NCBI GenBank assembly: GCA_024235675.1
Contig: JACKLZ010000002.1
Span: forward strand, 301,001 to 365,000
DNA: 64,000 nucleotides
Origin: Zoogloeaceae bacterium
GTDB taxonomy: Bacteria; Pseudomonadota; Gammaproteobacteria; Burkholderiales; Rhodocyclaceae
Direction: 5' to 3'
The notes under the pieces: model-generated
Seen by the model: the letters and a program-made list of their open reading frames with translations, nothing else
Database searches by the model: none
What the model was told of the DNA's origin: nothing
Shown here: one piece after another, positions 45,788 through 55,195 of the stretch
How the letters are laid out: every line of letters starts with the position of its first letter
Numbering within the stretch: position 1 is the stretch's first letter
Translations under genes and position numbers: made by a program

Positions 45788-47323
45788 TCAGGAGCGATGG
45801 CGCCCGCGTGCCGCACAGGTTTGCCAGCAGTTCTTGCCGGCCGATTTCGCCCGATACATGGCCGAGTCAGCCGCCGCCACCAAGGCGTCCACCGACGACG
45901 CGTCTTCGGGGTAGCAAGCGTAGCCGACACTCGCGCTGATCGATGCGCCGGCAACCTTGATTCCCCCGACCTCCGTCACCACCCGTTGAGCCAGCTCCTG
46001 CAGGGCCAACTCGTTGGCCTCGGCAATCAATATCGCGAACTCGTCACCGCCCACGCGAAACAATTGCTCGTTACGCCGCACCACGCGGCGAATCGACACC
46101 GCGACCGCCACCAGCACTTCGTCGCCGGTCTGGTGCCCGAGTTCATCGTTGATCGGTTTGAAGCCGTCGAGATCGAACATCATCAAACCGATCTGCGTCT
46201 GCCCGCGCTGAGCGCCGGCCAGACTCGATTCAAGCGCATCGTGGAAGCGTCGGCGGTTATATAGATTGGTCAGCGGATCGCGCTCGGCCAGGCGCACCAG
46301 ATCTTCCGACGCGCGGCGCTGTTCAGTCACATCCTCAAACACCCAGAGGCGCCCCAGCGAGCGTGTCGAGCCCTCAGCCGTGACCATGGCTGAGACCTCC
46401 TGAACCCGGCGACCATTGAGCAGACGCAACTCAAAGGGCTCAGACCGACCGCGCTGCTTTTGTACCGCATCGACGTGAACGCGATAAGCCTCAGCCGCCT
46501 CGATCTGTGCCATGGCTTCAGCCAGCAGGCGCGCGTCTCGCACGCCGAGCATATTCTCGCCCGTGCCGCCGAAGCCCCAGATCCGCAACAAGGCCGGATT
46601 GGCATAGCGGACCCGCCGGTCGGCGTCGACAAACAGGATTCCCAGTTCGATGACATCGAGCAAGGCCTGGAGTCGCTGACGCTCATCGCGATTGCGCGAC
46701 AGGTAGTGCTCACTCAGGCCCTGCGCGCGACGCAAGGCCGCGACGGTCTCAAGCAACTGGAGTTCTGTCGCCTTGCGCGCCTGGTCACTGACAATCGACA
46801 TCCGGATCATCTGGAGGCGAGCGGCATCGTCTCTGACCGGACGCCAGAAACACGTGACCCACACCGTGCCACCGTGCCGGTGACGCAAGCGCATTTCACT
46901 CTGACCGGTTTCTCCCGCCATGGCGCGCGCACATTGCTCACGGGCATAGCCTCGGTCCAGTTCGTCGACCAGCAAATTGATCAGATCCGGCGCCGCAACA
47001 CATTCGTCTGCCGAATACCCCGACAACGAGGCGATGGCGGGGCTGACCCACAGCAAGCGGCCCTCGGGCGAAAAGGCCATTTCGGCCCCCGCGCCGGTTT
47101 CGGCAATCAGTTGCAGGCGCTGAGCGGCGAGGCCACGCCGATAGGCCGGCCCAAGGAAGAGCAAGGCCGTAACACTGCTCACCAAGGCAGCTACCAGGCC
47201 TTCGGCCGTGCCTCCGGCACCTGCACTCTTGGCCAACCCCGCCCCCAGCAGCGCTGCAAAACCCACCAGCAGAGCCTGCCACAGCGGAATCGCCCAATGC
47301 CTCTTCCCCGCCCTTCGCGCCAT
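45788..47323 (-). CDS. PAS-GGDEF diguanylate cyclase
   Basis: A 511-residue membrane-anchored signalling protein. Two hydrophobic helices (about 14-34 and 41-60), PAS domains about 68-185 and 218-335, and a GGDEF domain about 345-500 with RDPLTNLYNRRRF and an intact RVGGDEFAIL active site, so it should make c-di-GMP. The inhibitory-site position reads RRNE instead of RxxD, so product inhibition may be weak. ATG 47323 has GGAGG 5 bases before it and is preferred to GTG 47347. Confidence 0.9.
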   Translation of the reverse strand: MARRAGKRHWAIPLWQALLVGFAALLGAGLAKSAGAGGTAEGLVAALVSSVTALLFLGPAYRRGLAAQRLQLIAETGAGAEMAFSPEGRLLWVSPAIASLSGYSADECVAAPDLINLLVDELDRGYAREQCARAMAGETGQSEMRLRHRHGGTVWVTCFWRPVRDDAARLQMIRMSIVSDQARKATELQLLETVAALRRAQGLSEHYLSRNRDERQRLQALLDVIELGILFVDADRRVRYANPALLRIWGFGGTGENMLGVRDARLLAEAMAQIEAAEAYRVHVDAVQKQRGRSEPFELRLLNGRRVQEVSAMVTAEGSTRSLGRLWVFEDVTEQRRASEDLVRLAERDPLTNLYNRRRFHDALESSLAGAQRGQTQIGLMMFDLDGFKPINDELGHQTGDEVLVAVAVSIRRVVRRNEQLFRVGGDEFAILIAEANELALQELAQRVVTEVGGIKVAGASISASVGYACYPEDASSVDALVAAADSAMYRAKSAGKNCWQTCAARGRHRS

Positions 47324-47365
47324 GGCCGCCTCCGATGGGGAGTACACGGTCGTTGGTTGTGGTCT

Positions 47366-48715
47366 CTACTTGATACTCTTGACCAGCACTTTCGACCGAC
47401 GCTGAAAGTTGTACAGATCGCGCTTTTGCGACGGCAAGCGCTCCGGCCCGACTTCGACAAACCCACGCTCGCGAAACCAATGCGCCGTGCGCGTGGTGAG
47501 CACAAACAAGGCTTCGAGCGACTGCTCGCGCGCGCGTCGTTCCATGCGCCGCAACAGCATCTCGCCCAAGCCGGCCTCCCGGTACTCCTGCATCACGGCA
47601 AGGCAGGCCAGCTCCGCAGCACGCTCTTCACTGAACGGATACAAGGCCGCACACCCGACCAGCATGCCATCATGCTCCACAACTGAGAAACGGGTAATTT
47701 CCTGCTCCAGCAACTCCCGCCCCCGCCGCACCAGAGTGCCATCGGCCTCAAGCGGCGCGAGCAGGCTGACCAGCGCGCCGACGTCATCCACCGACGCCTC
47801 GCGCAAGCGGAACAGCACGTCGCGCGACACTACCGTACCCACGCCCTGGTGAGTAAAAAACTCAAGCAACAAGGCGCCATCGCGGTCGCGGTCGATCAGG
47901 TGCACCCGATTGACGCCTTTGCGCACCGCGCGAATCGCACACGGCAAGTAAAGATCGAGGTCTTCCGTCATGCCCTGCCCCGCCTGAAGCATGCGCTCGG
48001 CCGCATCGGCGGTGATGGAGTCGATCAGTTGTCCGTCAACATCGAACAAACCCGGCGCATCGCACAAGTACAGCAGCTTCTCGGCCGACAGGGCAACAGC
48101 CACCTCCTCGGCGACGTTTTCGACAGTCAGGTTGAAAATCTCCCCCGAGGGCGACACCCCCAGTGGCGAAATGAGCACGACGTTCTGCTGGTCGAGGTCA
48201 GCGGCAATCTCTTCGGCCAGAATCTTGCGAACCGATCCGGTAAATTGCAGATCGATACCGTCAACCACGCCCTCCGGCCGGGCAATGATGAAGTTGCCGC
48301 CCGTCACGCGAATGTAGCTGCCGGCCATCGGCGTATTGGGCAAGCCCTGCGATAACAAGGCTTCGAGCTCCAGGCGCGTCACGGCGATCGCGGCTTTCAC
48401 ACCGTCGAGCGCGTCGGCGTCGGTCACACGTACGTTGTTGTGAAAGCGCGATTCGACACCACGGCGCGCCAGTTCGGCATCAATCTGCGGCCTGGCGCCA
48501 TGCACCAGCACCAGACGGATACCCAGCGCGGACAGCAAGTTGCAGTCGTAAGCGAGTTTCTGGGCCTGTTCCCCGGCGGCAATCTCACCCCCAAAGCCGA
48601 TCACGAAGGTTTTGCCGCGAAAGGCGTGGATGTAAGGGGCAGCACCGCGCACCCAGGCCACAAAATTCTGGCTCAGTTCATCAGCGGGGTCGAGGTCGGT
48701 GAGTGTGTCCTGCAC
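47366..48715 (-). CDS. argA: Amino-acid N-acetyltransferase (N-acetylglutamate synthase)
   Basis: A 449-residue enzyme (E. coli ArgA 443) for the first step of arginine synthesis. N-terminal amino-acid-kinase-like domain (FRGKTFVIGFGGEIA near residue 33; LVLVHGARPQID near 69) that binds arginine for feedback control, and C-terminal GNAT domain from about 300 with CLAVMQEYREAGLGEMLL near 378 for acetyl-CoA. GTG 48715 is chosen because GGAG precedes it by 5 bases and it gives the family length; the frame stays open to 48763. Confidence 0.93.
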   Translation of the reverse strand: MQDTLTDLDPADELSQNFVAWVRGAAPYIHAFRGKTFVIGFGGEIAAGEQAQKLAYDCNLLSALGIRLVLVHGARPQIDAELARRGVESRFHNNVRVTDADALDGVKAAIAVTRLELEALLSQGLPNTPMAGSYIRVTGGNFIIARPEGVVDGIDLQFTGSVRKILAEEIAADLDQQNVVLISPLGVSPSGEIFNLTVENVAEEVAVALSAEKLLYLCDAPGLFDVDGQLIDSITADAAERMLQAGQGMTEDLDLYLPCAIRAVRKGVNRVHLIDRDRDGALLLEFFTHQGVGTVVSRDVLFRLREASVDDVGALVSLLAPLEADGTLVRRGRELLEQEITRFSVVEHDGMLVGCAALYPFSEERAAELACLAVMQEYREAGLGEMLLRRMERRAREQSLEALFVLTTRTAHWFRERGFVEVGPERLPSQKRDLYNFQRRSKVLVKSIK

Positions 48716-48818
48716 GAGTGCTCCATCATGGGGTGCGGCCGCCGCGAATCGCAGCCAATACAATTATTCTAGCGTGATCACCCGCTCTGATGCTGCATCG
48801 GTCAATACGACGCAAGGC

Positions 48819-50300
48819 TCAGTCCAGCGCGGCCTCCAGCCGGTTGCAGATGGTCTCGAGCACCTTGATCCGCGCAAAGCGCTTGTTGTCCGCTTCGATC
48901 AGTGTCCAGGGGGACACTTCCGTGCTGGTCCGGTCGATCATGTCGCTCACCGCGCGCGCATATTCTGGCCAGCGCTCGCGGTTGCGCCAGTCTTCATCGG
49001 TAATCTTGAAGCGCTTGTGGGGCTCGTTGGCCCGTGTCTCGAAGCGCACCAGCTGTTCATCCTGGCTGATCGCCAGCCAGAACTTGACCACCACCGCTCC
49101 GGCGTCAGCCAACTGGTCTTCGAAATCGTTGATCTCCTGGTAGGCCCGCATCCAGTCAGCTTCGGCGCAGAAGCCCTCGACCCGCTCGACCAGGACCCGG
49201 CCGTACCACGACCGATCGAAAATGACCGCCTTGCCACGACGCGGCAAGTGCCGCCAGAAACGCCACAAATAGGGCTGTGCACGCTCCTCCTCGGTGGGCG
49301 CACCAATGGGCACCACTTGATACTGGCGCGCATCCAGCGCCGCGGTCACCCGCCGAATCGCACCGCCCTTGCCAGCCGCGTCCATGCCTTCGAACACCAG
49401 CACCAGCGCGCGCTTGCCAAAACCCGCCCGACGGGTGAGCAGGGCCAGACGGCCCTGCAAGCGCTCGAGCGCGCGCCCATAGGCCTTCTTGCGCATCGGC
49501 TGATCGAGCACCAGAGCATCCAGCAAGGAGCGCCCGTCCTCGGCCGGCGCCATCGGCGCCACACTCAGCCGTGCCTGCCACTGTCGTGCTACGCCGAGTC
49601 GTTTGCGGATCGACGCCAACAGCGTACGGCCCACGCGCAAGGCGCGATAACGGGCGTCGGAGCCATCAACCACGATCCACGGCGCCTCGGCCGTGTCCGT
49701 ATGGCGGAGCACATGCTCGGCCACGTCACGCAACTTGTTGTATTTTTTGTAATTGCGCCAGTCGGCCTCGGTCACACGCCATCGCGTCGCCGGATCTGCC
49801 GCCAGCTTTTTGAGTCGTGCCTTTTGCCGGTCGCGTGACAGATGAAACCAGAACTTGACCAGCAACACGCCCTCACGCGCCAGCATGGCCTCGAAGTGGT
49901 TGATTTCGTCCAGACGTTGATCCAGGCGCGATGCCTTCATCTGACGCGCGGCCCGCCGCTGAATCGGCTCGTGATACCAGTTGCCAAACAAAATGCCGAT
50001 GCGCCCCTTGGGCGGCAAACTGCGCCAGAAACGCCACATGGGCGGCCGCTGGCGTGCCTCATCGCTCGGGCTGTCAAAGGCGCGGATGACCAGATGACGC
50101 GGGTCCAGCCACTCGCCGAGCAGATTGACCGTTTCGCCCTTGCCCGCGGCGTCGACGCCATTGATCAACACCACAACGGCGCATTCGGCCAACTCACGCA
50201 AATCGAACTGCGCATCGAGCAACTCGGCGCGCAAGAGCGGCACCTCCGCCTCGTACTCGGCTTTGCCGGTGCTGTGTCCCAACTCTGCGGATTCAAACAT
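48819..50300 (-). CDS. Polyphosphate:AMP phosphotransferase, tandem PPK2 domains
   Basis: A 493-residue enzyme of the class-II PAP type, which phosphorylates AMP to ADP using polyphosphate. Two PPK2 domains: the first with NGVDAAGKGETVN near residues 47-59, the second with FEGMDAAGKGGAIRR near 300-314; the second has the complete Walker A and catalytic set, as in Pseudomonas PAP. ATG 50300 with GGGAGGGGGC upstream gives the conserved MFESAELGH start. Near phoU, it suggests polyphosphate use in the cell. Confidence 0.92.
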   Translation of the reverse strand: MFESAELGHSTGKAEYEAEVPLLRAELLDAQFDLRELAECAVVVLINGVDAAGKGETVNLLGEWLDPRHLVIRAFDSPSDEARQRPPMWRFWRSLPPKGRIGILFGNWYHEPIQRRAARQMKASRLDQRLDEINHFEAMLAREGVLLVKFWFHLSRDRQKARLKKLAADPATRWRVTEADWRNYKKYNKLRDVAEHVLRHTDTAEAPWIVVDGSDARYRALRVGRTLLASIRKRLGVARQWQARLSVAPMAPAEDGRSLLDALVLDQPMRKKAYGRALERLQGRLALLTRRAGFGKRALVLVFEGMDAAGKGGAIRRVTAALDARQYQVVPIGAPTEEERAQPYLWRFWRHLPRRGKAVIFDRSWYGRVLVERVEGFCAEADWMRAYQEINDFEDQLADAGAVVVKFWLAISQDEQLVRFETRANEPHKRFKITDEDWRNRERWPEYARAVSDMIDRTSTEVSPWTLIEADNKRFARIKVLETICNRLEAALD

Positions 50301-50345
50301 GCCCCCTCCCGTCAAATGCGGCGACCGATGCTGGCTCTCACGCGA

Positions 50346-51068
50346 TCAGTAGTCACCCCATAATGCCTGGATGGCTGCCACGGCCGCCAATCCGGCGGTT
50401 TCAGTACGCAACACCCGCGGTCCGAGTGATACCGCCTCGATACCACGCGTGGCCATGGCGGCCAGTTCCGTATCGTCCCAACCGCCTTCCGGCCCGACCA
50501 GCAAACTGATCTGTCCGCTCTCGGGCGCCTGTCGCGACCGCAAAGCCTGCGGGGCGGCCGGCGCCAGCACCCACCCCCCTGATGCGCCTTGCAACCAGTG
50601 CGTCAAAGACACGACCGGCATGACCTGCGGCAGGCGGTTTCGGCCGCATTGCTCACATGCCGACACCGCCACTTTCTGCCAGTGTGCCAGCCGCTTTTCG
50701 GCGCGCGCACCCTCCAGCCGCAGCACCGAGCGCTTGGCCGCGACCGGCTGAATCACGTCCACGCCGAGTTCCACGGCTTTTTGCACCACCCAGTCCATCT
50801 TGTCGCCACTGGCCAGTGCCTGCACCAGAGTGATGCGACAACGCGGCGCGGGCTCCTCCGGCAGGGCCGGCCCGAGCACGGCGGTCACCGGCGAGGCGAC
50901 AGACGACAAGGTGGCAGGGTGAGAACGCCCCTGGCCATCAAACACCTCGATCGCGCTCTCGGCGCGCAGGCGCAAAACCCGCGTCGCATGGTGAGCGGCA
51001 TCGTCCGGCAACACGACGGAGGCGCCCGCGGACAGGGGGCCGGGGCAAAAGAATCGATGAGTCATCAT
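50346..51068 (-). CDS. rsmE: 16S rRNA (uracil1498-N3)-methyltransferase
   Basis: A 240-residue SPOUT-class methyltransferase (E. coli RsmE 243). N-terminal PUA-like domain, then CEQCGRNRLPQV near residue 130, LLVGPEGGWDDTE near 190 and LGPRVLRTETAG near 213, the SAM-binding knot. A TATAAT box ends 3 bases before ATG 51068 and 7 bases before a second in-frame ATG at 51065, and no Shine-Dalgarno is present, so the mRNA may be leaderless. The longer frame upstream is not family-like. It is 45 bp upstream of the polyphosphate enzyme gene. Confidence 0.92.
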   Translation of the reverse strand: MMTHRFFCPGPLSAGASVVLPDDAAHHATRVLRLRAESAIEVFDGQGRSHPATLSSVASPVTAVLGPALPEEPAPRCRITLVQALASGDKMDWVVQKAVELGVDVIQPVAAKRSVLRLEGARAEKRLAHWQKVAVSACEQCGRNRLPQVMPVVSLTHWLQGASGGWVLAPAAPQALRSRQAPESGQISLLVGPEGGWDDTELAAMATRGIEAVSLGPRVLRTETAGLAAVAAIQALWGDY

Positions 51069-51071
51069 GCT

Positions 51072-51077
51072 ATTATA
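51072..51077 (-). promoter_or_regulatory. -10 box of rsmE, possible leaderless start
   Basis: Perfect TATAAT on the minus strand. Seven bases downstream of its last base is the A of the ATG at 51065, the usual distance to +1. The -35 region is poor (GAATAT at 17-bp spacing). Confidence 0.45.
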
Positions 51078-51245
51078 AGGTTGGCTTTGCCTGGATATTC
51101 CAGTGCTCGGCGCTTCGCCCGAATCACCCGATTGTCGCCTCCAATTCAACGATGTCGCTCGCCCGGTTCGCCAGCGTAGCGGCAACACCTCGGGGCACCC
51201 GGCCAGCCTGATCGCCGCTGCGCCCCGACAGCAGGAATTTTGCGC

Positions 51246-52055
51246 ATGAATACCGCCGCCAAGCGTCTGTCCCGTGCCCGCGCCCTCGAATCCGTCGTAC
51301 GCGATATTGCCCGCGACGTAATCCTGCCGCGCCACCTCAATACAGCACGCCATAAGAAAAGCGACGGCTCCCTGTTCACCGAGGCGGATCTGGAATCCCA
51401 GCGCATGTTCTCGAAAGCCTTGCCGGAACTGGCGCCCGGCCCGGTACTGGGTGAAGAAATGAGCCCCGAGCAGCAAGCCCGCCTGTGGGCCGACGGCAAG
51501 CGCGGACTATGGTGCATCGACCCCATCGACGGCACCACAAATTTCGCCAACGGCGTCCCGTTTTTTGCCGTCTCCATCGCCTACATGATGGACCACGAAC
51601 CGCGCTTCGGCGTGGTGTACAACCCGGTCACCGATGAGTGCTTCTACGCCGCGGCCGGCGCTGGCGCCTATCTGAACGGCACCGAACTGCCGCTGCGCCA
51701 ACCGGCCGAGCGCCTGAGCGAAGCCGTCGCCGGCGTCGACTTCAAGCGTGTCAGTCACCACCTGGCCGATGAACTGGCCGTGCGCCCGCCCTACTATTCG
51801 CAGCGCAACTTTGGTTCGAGCGCGCTGGAATGGTGTTTTGTGGCGGCGGGCCGGCTCGACGTTTACATTCACGGCGGCCAGATGTTGTGGGATTACGCTG
51901 CAGGGCGGCTGATTCTGCAAGAGGCCGGCGGCGAATGCGCGGCCCTCGACGGCGGCGACCTGATGGCCGGCCCGGCGGTCAAACGCGGCATCATCGCGGC
52001 GGCAAGCCCTGGTCTGTTCCAGCAGTGGCGCACCTGGGTGTCCAGTCATTCCTGA
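51246..52055 (+). CDS. Inositol monophosphatase family phosphatase
   Basis: A 269-residue sugar-phosphatase-type enzyme. Metal-binding motifs: LGEEMS with the acidic residues near 66, WCIDPIDGTTNF near 88-99 and WDYAAGRLI near 216. Family members include inositol monophosphatase, fructose-1,6-bisphosphatase class IV and 3'-phosphoadenosine phosphatases, so the substrate is open. Its place before phosphoribulokinase, 30 bp apart, makes fructose- or sedoheptulose-bisphosphate worth testing. AGGAA lies 9 bases before ATG 51246. Confidence 0.85.
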   Translation: MNTAAKRLSRARALESVVRDIARDVILPRHLNTARHKKSDGSLFTEADLESQRMFSKALPELAPGPVLGEEMSPEQQARLWADGKRGLWCIDPIDGTTNFANGVPFFAVSIAYMMDHEPRFGVVYNPVTDECFYAAAGAGAYLNGTELPLRQPAERLSEAVAGVDFKRVSHHLADELAVRPPYYSQRNFGSSALEWCFVAAGRLDVYIHGGQMLWDYAAGRLILQEAGGECAALDGGDLMAGPAVKRGIIAAASPGLFQQWRTWVSSHS

Positions 52056-52085
52056 TTTTTGCCAGACTTTCTCCGGAGCACTTTC

Positions 52086-52961
52086 ATGTCGATGAAGCAT
52101 CCGATCATTGCCGTCACCGGCTCGTCGGGCGCAGGCACGACCACGGTCAAGCACACTTTCGAGGCGATCTTTCATCGCGAAAACGTGAACGCCGCGATCA
52201 TCGAAGGCGACAGCTTCCATCGCCATACCCGCGACGAAATGAAGCGCCTGATCGATGAAGCCGAAGCCCGTGGCGAGCGCGGCATCAGCCATTTCGGCCC
52301 AGAGGCCAACCTGATCACCGATCTGGAGCAGATCTTCCGCGCCTATGGCGATTCGGCCACCGGCCGGCGGCGCCATTACGTGCACAACGAAGCCCAGTCC
52401 CTGCGCTGGAACCTGCCGATGGGCACCTTCACCGAGTGGGAAGACCTGCCGGTGGGCACCGACTGCCTGTTCTACGAAGGCCTGCATGGCGCCATGGTGA
52501 CCGAAGAGGTCAATATCGCCCGCCATGTCGACCTGCTCATCGGCGTGGTGCCGACCATCAACCTGGAATGGATCCAGAAGCTGCATCGCGACACCCGCCT
52601 GCGCGGCTACTCCAAAGACGCGGTCCAGGACACCATCCTGCGGCGCATGCACGATTACGTGCACTACATCGTTCCGCAGTTCTCGCACACCCATATCAAC
52701 TTCCAGCGCGTGCCGGTGGTCGACACTTCCAACCCCTTCTCGTCGCGCGACATCCCCACGCTGGAAGAATCCATGGTGGTGATCCGCTTCAAGGATCCAC
52801 GCGGCGTCGACTTTCCTTACCTGCTTAACATGATCAGCGGCTCCTTCATGTCGCGCGCCAACACCATCGTCGTTTCGGGCGGTCGACTCGACCTGGCCAT
52901 GCAGCTTGTGCTCACACCGCTGATCTGGAAACTCATGGAGCGCCGTCGTCAGTGGGTCTGA
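52086..52961 (+). CDS. Phosphoribulokinase, class I (proteobacterial type)
   Basis: A 291-residue kinase with the length of octameric proteobacterial PRK (about 290). P-loop GSSGAGTTTVKHTF near residues 12-25, then EGDSFHRHTRDEMK near 40, HFGPEANL near 67, and LFYEGLHGAMV near 129-139. It makes ribulose-1,5-bisphosphate from ribulose-5-phosphate with ATP. No RuBisCO gene is in the window. GGAGC precedes ATG 52086. Transketolase, gap and pgk follow on the same strand, a Calvin-type grouping. Confidence 0.92.
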   Translation: MSMKHPIIAVTGSSGAGTTTVKHTFEAIFHRENVNAAIIEGDSFHRHTRDEMKRLIDEAEARGERGISHFGPEANLITDLEQIFRAYGDSATGRRRHYVHNEAQSLRWNLPMGTFTEWEDLPVGTDCLFYEGLHGAMVTEEVNIARHVDLLIGVVPTINLEWIQKLHRDTRLRGYSKDAVQDTILRRMHDYVHYIVPQFSHTHINFQRVPVVDTSNPFSSRDIPTLEESMVVIRFKDPRGVDFPYLLNMISGSFMSRANTIVVSGGRLDLAMQLVLTPLIWKLMERRRQWV

Positions 52962-53114
52962 TTTTCACAGCAAGACAATGATTCCATGATGATAATCAGG
53001 CGGAAACCACACCGACCGCCGGGCTGCTGCGACGCACAAGCGGGTACCCAAGAAGCCCCGTTTCGAGGATAATTCCGCCTTTCCCCAATCTGGCCCACGA
53101 GCCGCGAGAGAGCG

Positions 53115-55145
53115 ATGTCGTCTGAGCGCAACGTCACACTGCCCCAGTTCAACCCCATCACCGGTGCGATTCGCGCGCTGGCCATGGATGCGGTTCAGAA
53201 AGCCAAGTCCGGCCACCCCGGCGCCCCCATGGGCATGGCCGAGATCGCCGAAGTGCTGTGGCGCCACAACCTCAAGCACAACCCGGCCAACCCCAAGTGG
53301 GCCGACCGCGACCGCTTCGTGCTGTCCAACGGTCACGGCTCGATGCTGATCTACGCCCTGCTGCACCTGACCGGCTACGATCTGTCGATCGACGATCTGA
53401 AGAATTTCCGTCAGCTGCACAGCAAGACGCCCGGCCACCCCGAATACGGCTACGCGCCGGGCATCGAAACCACCACCGGCCCGCTCGGCCAGGGCATCAC
53501 CAACGCCGTCGGCATGGCGCTGGCCGAAAAAGTGCTGGCGGACGACTTCAACCGCCCCGGCCACGCCGTCGTCGACCACCGCACCTGGGTTTTCCTCGGC
53601 GACGGCTGCCTGATGGAAGGCATTTCGCACGAAGCCTGTTCGCTTGCCGGCACCTGGGGCCTGGGCAAACTGACCGCCTTCTACGACGACAACAACATCT
53701 CCATCGACGGCCATGTCGACGGCTGGTTCACCGACGACACGCCGAAGCGCTTCGAAGCCTACGGCTGGCAGGTGATCCGCAATGTGCAAGGCCACGACAG
53801 CGCCGCCATTCAGGCCGCCATCGAGCAGGCCCGCGCTAACACCATGCAGCCGACGCTGATCTGCTGCAAGACCGTGATCGGCGCCGGCGCCCCCAACAAG
53901 CAAGGCGGCCACGATGTGCACGGCGCGCCGCTGGGCGACGCCGAGATCGCCGCCGCACGCGAATATATTGGCTGGAATCACCCGCCCTTCGAAGTGCCCG
54001 ACGACGTCTACGCCGCCTGGAACGCCCGCGAAGCGGGCGCAGCCGCCGAAGCCGAGTGGAACGCGCGCTTCGCCGCCTACCGCAGCGCCCACCCCGCGCT
54101 GGCCGCCGAATTCGAGCGCCGCATGAGCGGCACGCTGCCGGCCGACTGGTCCGCGCATGTCGACGCCGTGCTGGCCAAGATCGGCGACAAGGCCGAGACC
54201 ATCGCCACCCGCAAGGCCAGCCAGAACGCCATCGAAGCCTTCGCACCCAGGCTGCCCGAACTGCTCGGCGGCTCGGCCGACCTGGCCGGCTCCAACCTCA
54301 CGCTGTGGTCGGGCGCCAAAGGCGTGAGCCGCGACACCGGCGGCAACTACGTGTACTACGGCGTGCGCGAGTTCGGCATGGCGGCAATCGCCAACGGCGC
54401 CAGCCTGCACGGCGGCCTGATCCCCTACACCGCCACCTTCCTGATGTTCAGCGAGTACGCGCGCAACGCCCTGCGCATGGCCGCGCTGATGAAGCTGCGC
54501 CAGATTTTCGTGTTCACCCACGACTCCATCGGCCTCGGCGAAGACGGCCCCACTCACCAGCCGGTTGAGCAGACCGCCACGCTGCGCTACATCCCCAACA
54601 TGGATGTCTGGCGCCCCTGCGACACCACCGAATCAGCCGTGGCCTGGGCGCACGCCATTGAGCGCGCCGACGGCCCGTCGACCCTGTGCTTCTCGCGTCA
54701 GAACCTGCCCTTCCAGGCGCGCAGCACCGAGCAAACTGCAGCCATTCGCCGTGGCGGCTACGTGTTGTCAGAAGCCGGCAATGTGTCACGCGGCGAAGCC
54801 CCGCATGCGGTTATCATCGCAACGGGCTCGGAAATCGCCCTGGCCATGGCTGCGCAGCAAACGCTGGCCGACCTCGGCACCTTCGTGCGCGTGGTGTCGA
54901 TGCCTTGCACCAACGTGTTCGACCGTCAGGAGTCATCCTACAAGGCGACCGTCCTGCCCGCCGGCATCCCGCGCGTTGCGGTCGAAGCGGGCGTGACTGA
55001 TTTCTGGCGCAAATATGTCGGCCTCGAAGGCGCGGTCATCGGCATCGACAGCTTTGGCGAATCGGCCCCGGCCGGCGAGCTGTTCAAGCTCTTCGGTATC
55101 ACGGCCGAGGCCGTGGTCGATGCCGTGCGTGCCCGTGTGGGCTAA
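53115..55145 (+). CDS. tkt: Transketolase
   Basis: A 676-residue thiamine-diphosphate enzyme of the pentose phosphate and Calvin pathways, moving two-carbon units between sugar phosphates. Conserved: KSGHPGAPMGMAEI near residues 27-40, GPLGQGITNAVGMA near 121-134, GDGCLMEGISHEA near 162-174 for TPP/Mg, and HDSIGLGEDGPTHQPVEQ near 469-486. Length is normal. It lies 153 bp after the phosphoribulokinase gene. Confidence 0.96.
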   Translation: MSSERNVTLPQFNPITGAIRALAMDAVQKAKSGHPGAPMGMAEIAEVLWRHNLKHNPANPKWADRDRFVLSNGHGSMLIYALLHLTGYDLSIDDLKNFRQLHSKTPGHPEYGYAPGIETTTGPLGQGITNAVGMALAEKVLADDFNRPGHAVVDHRTWVFLGDGCLMEGISHEACSLAGTWGLGKLTAFYDDNNISIDGHVDGWFTDDTPKRFEAYGWQVIRNVQGHDSAAIQAAIEQARANTMQPTLICCKTVIGAGAPNKQGGHDVHGAPLGDAEIAAAREYIGWNHPPFEVPDDVYAAWNAREAGAAAEAEWNARFAAYRSAHPALAAEFERRMSGTLPADWSAHVDAVLAKIGDKAETIATRKASQNAIEAFAPRLPELLGGSADLAGSNLTLWSGAKGVSRDTGGNYVYYGVREFGMAAIANGASLHGGLIPYTATFLMFSEYARNALRMAALMKLRQIFVFTHDSIGLGEDGPTHQPVEQTATLRYIPNMDVWRPCDTTESAVAWAHAIERADGPSTLCFSRQNLPFQARSTEQTAAIRRGGYVLSEAGNVSRGEAPHAVIIATGSEIALAMAAQQTLADLGTFVRVVSMPCTNVFDRQESSYKATVLPAGIPRVAVEAGVTDFWRKYVGLEGAVIGIDSFGESAPAGELFKLFGITAEAVVDAVRARVG

Positions 55146-55195
55146 GGCAAGAAAACACTTACCGGATTCAAACTAGAGAACGAAGGACGCTATCC

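Noticed and set aside
52965..54557. A 530-codon minus-strand frame opposite transketolase
   Set aside because: Gly/Ala/Val-rich shadow; transketolase on the plus strand is complete.
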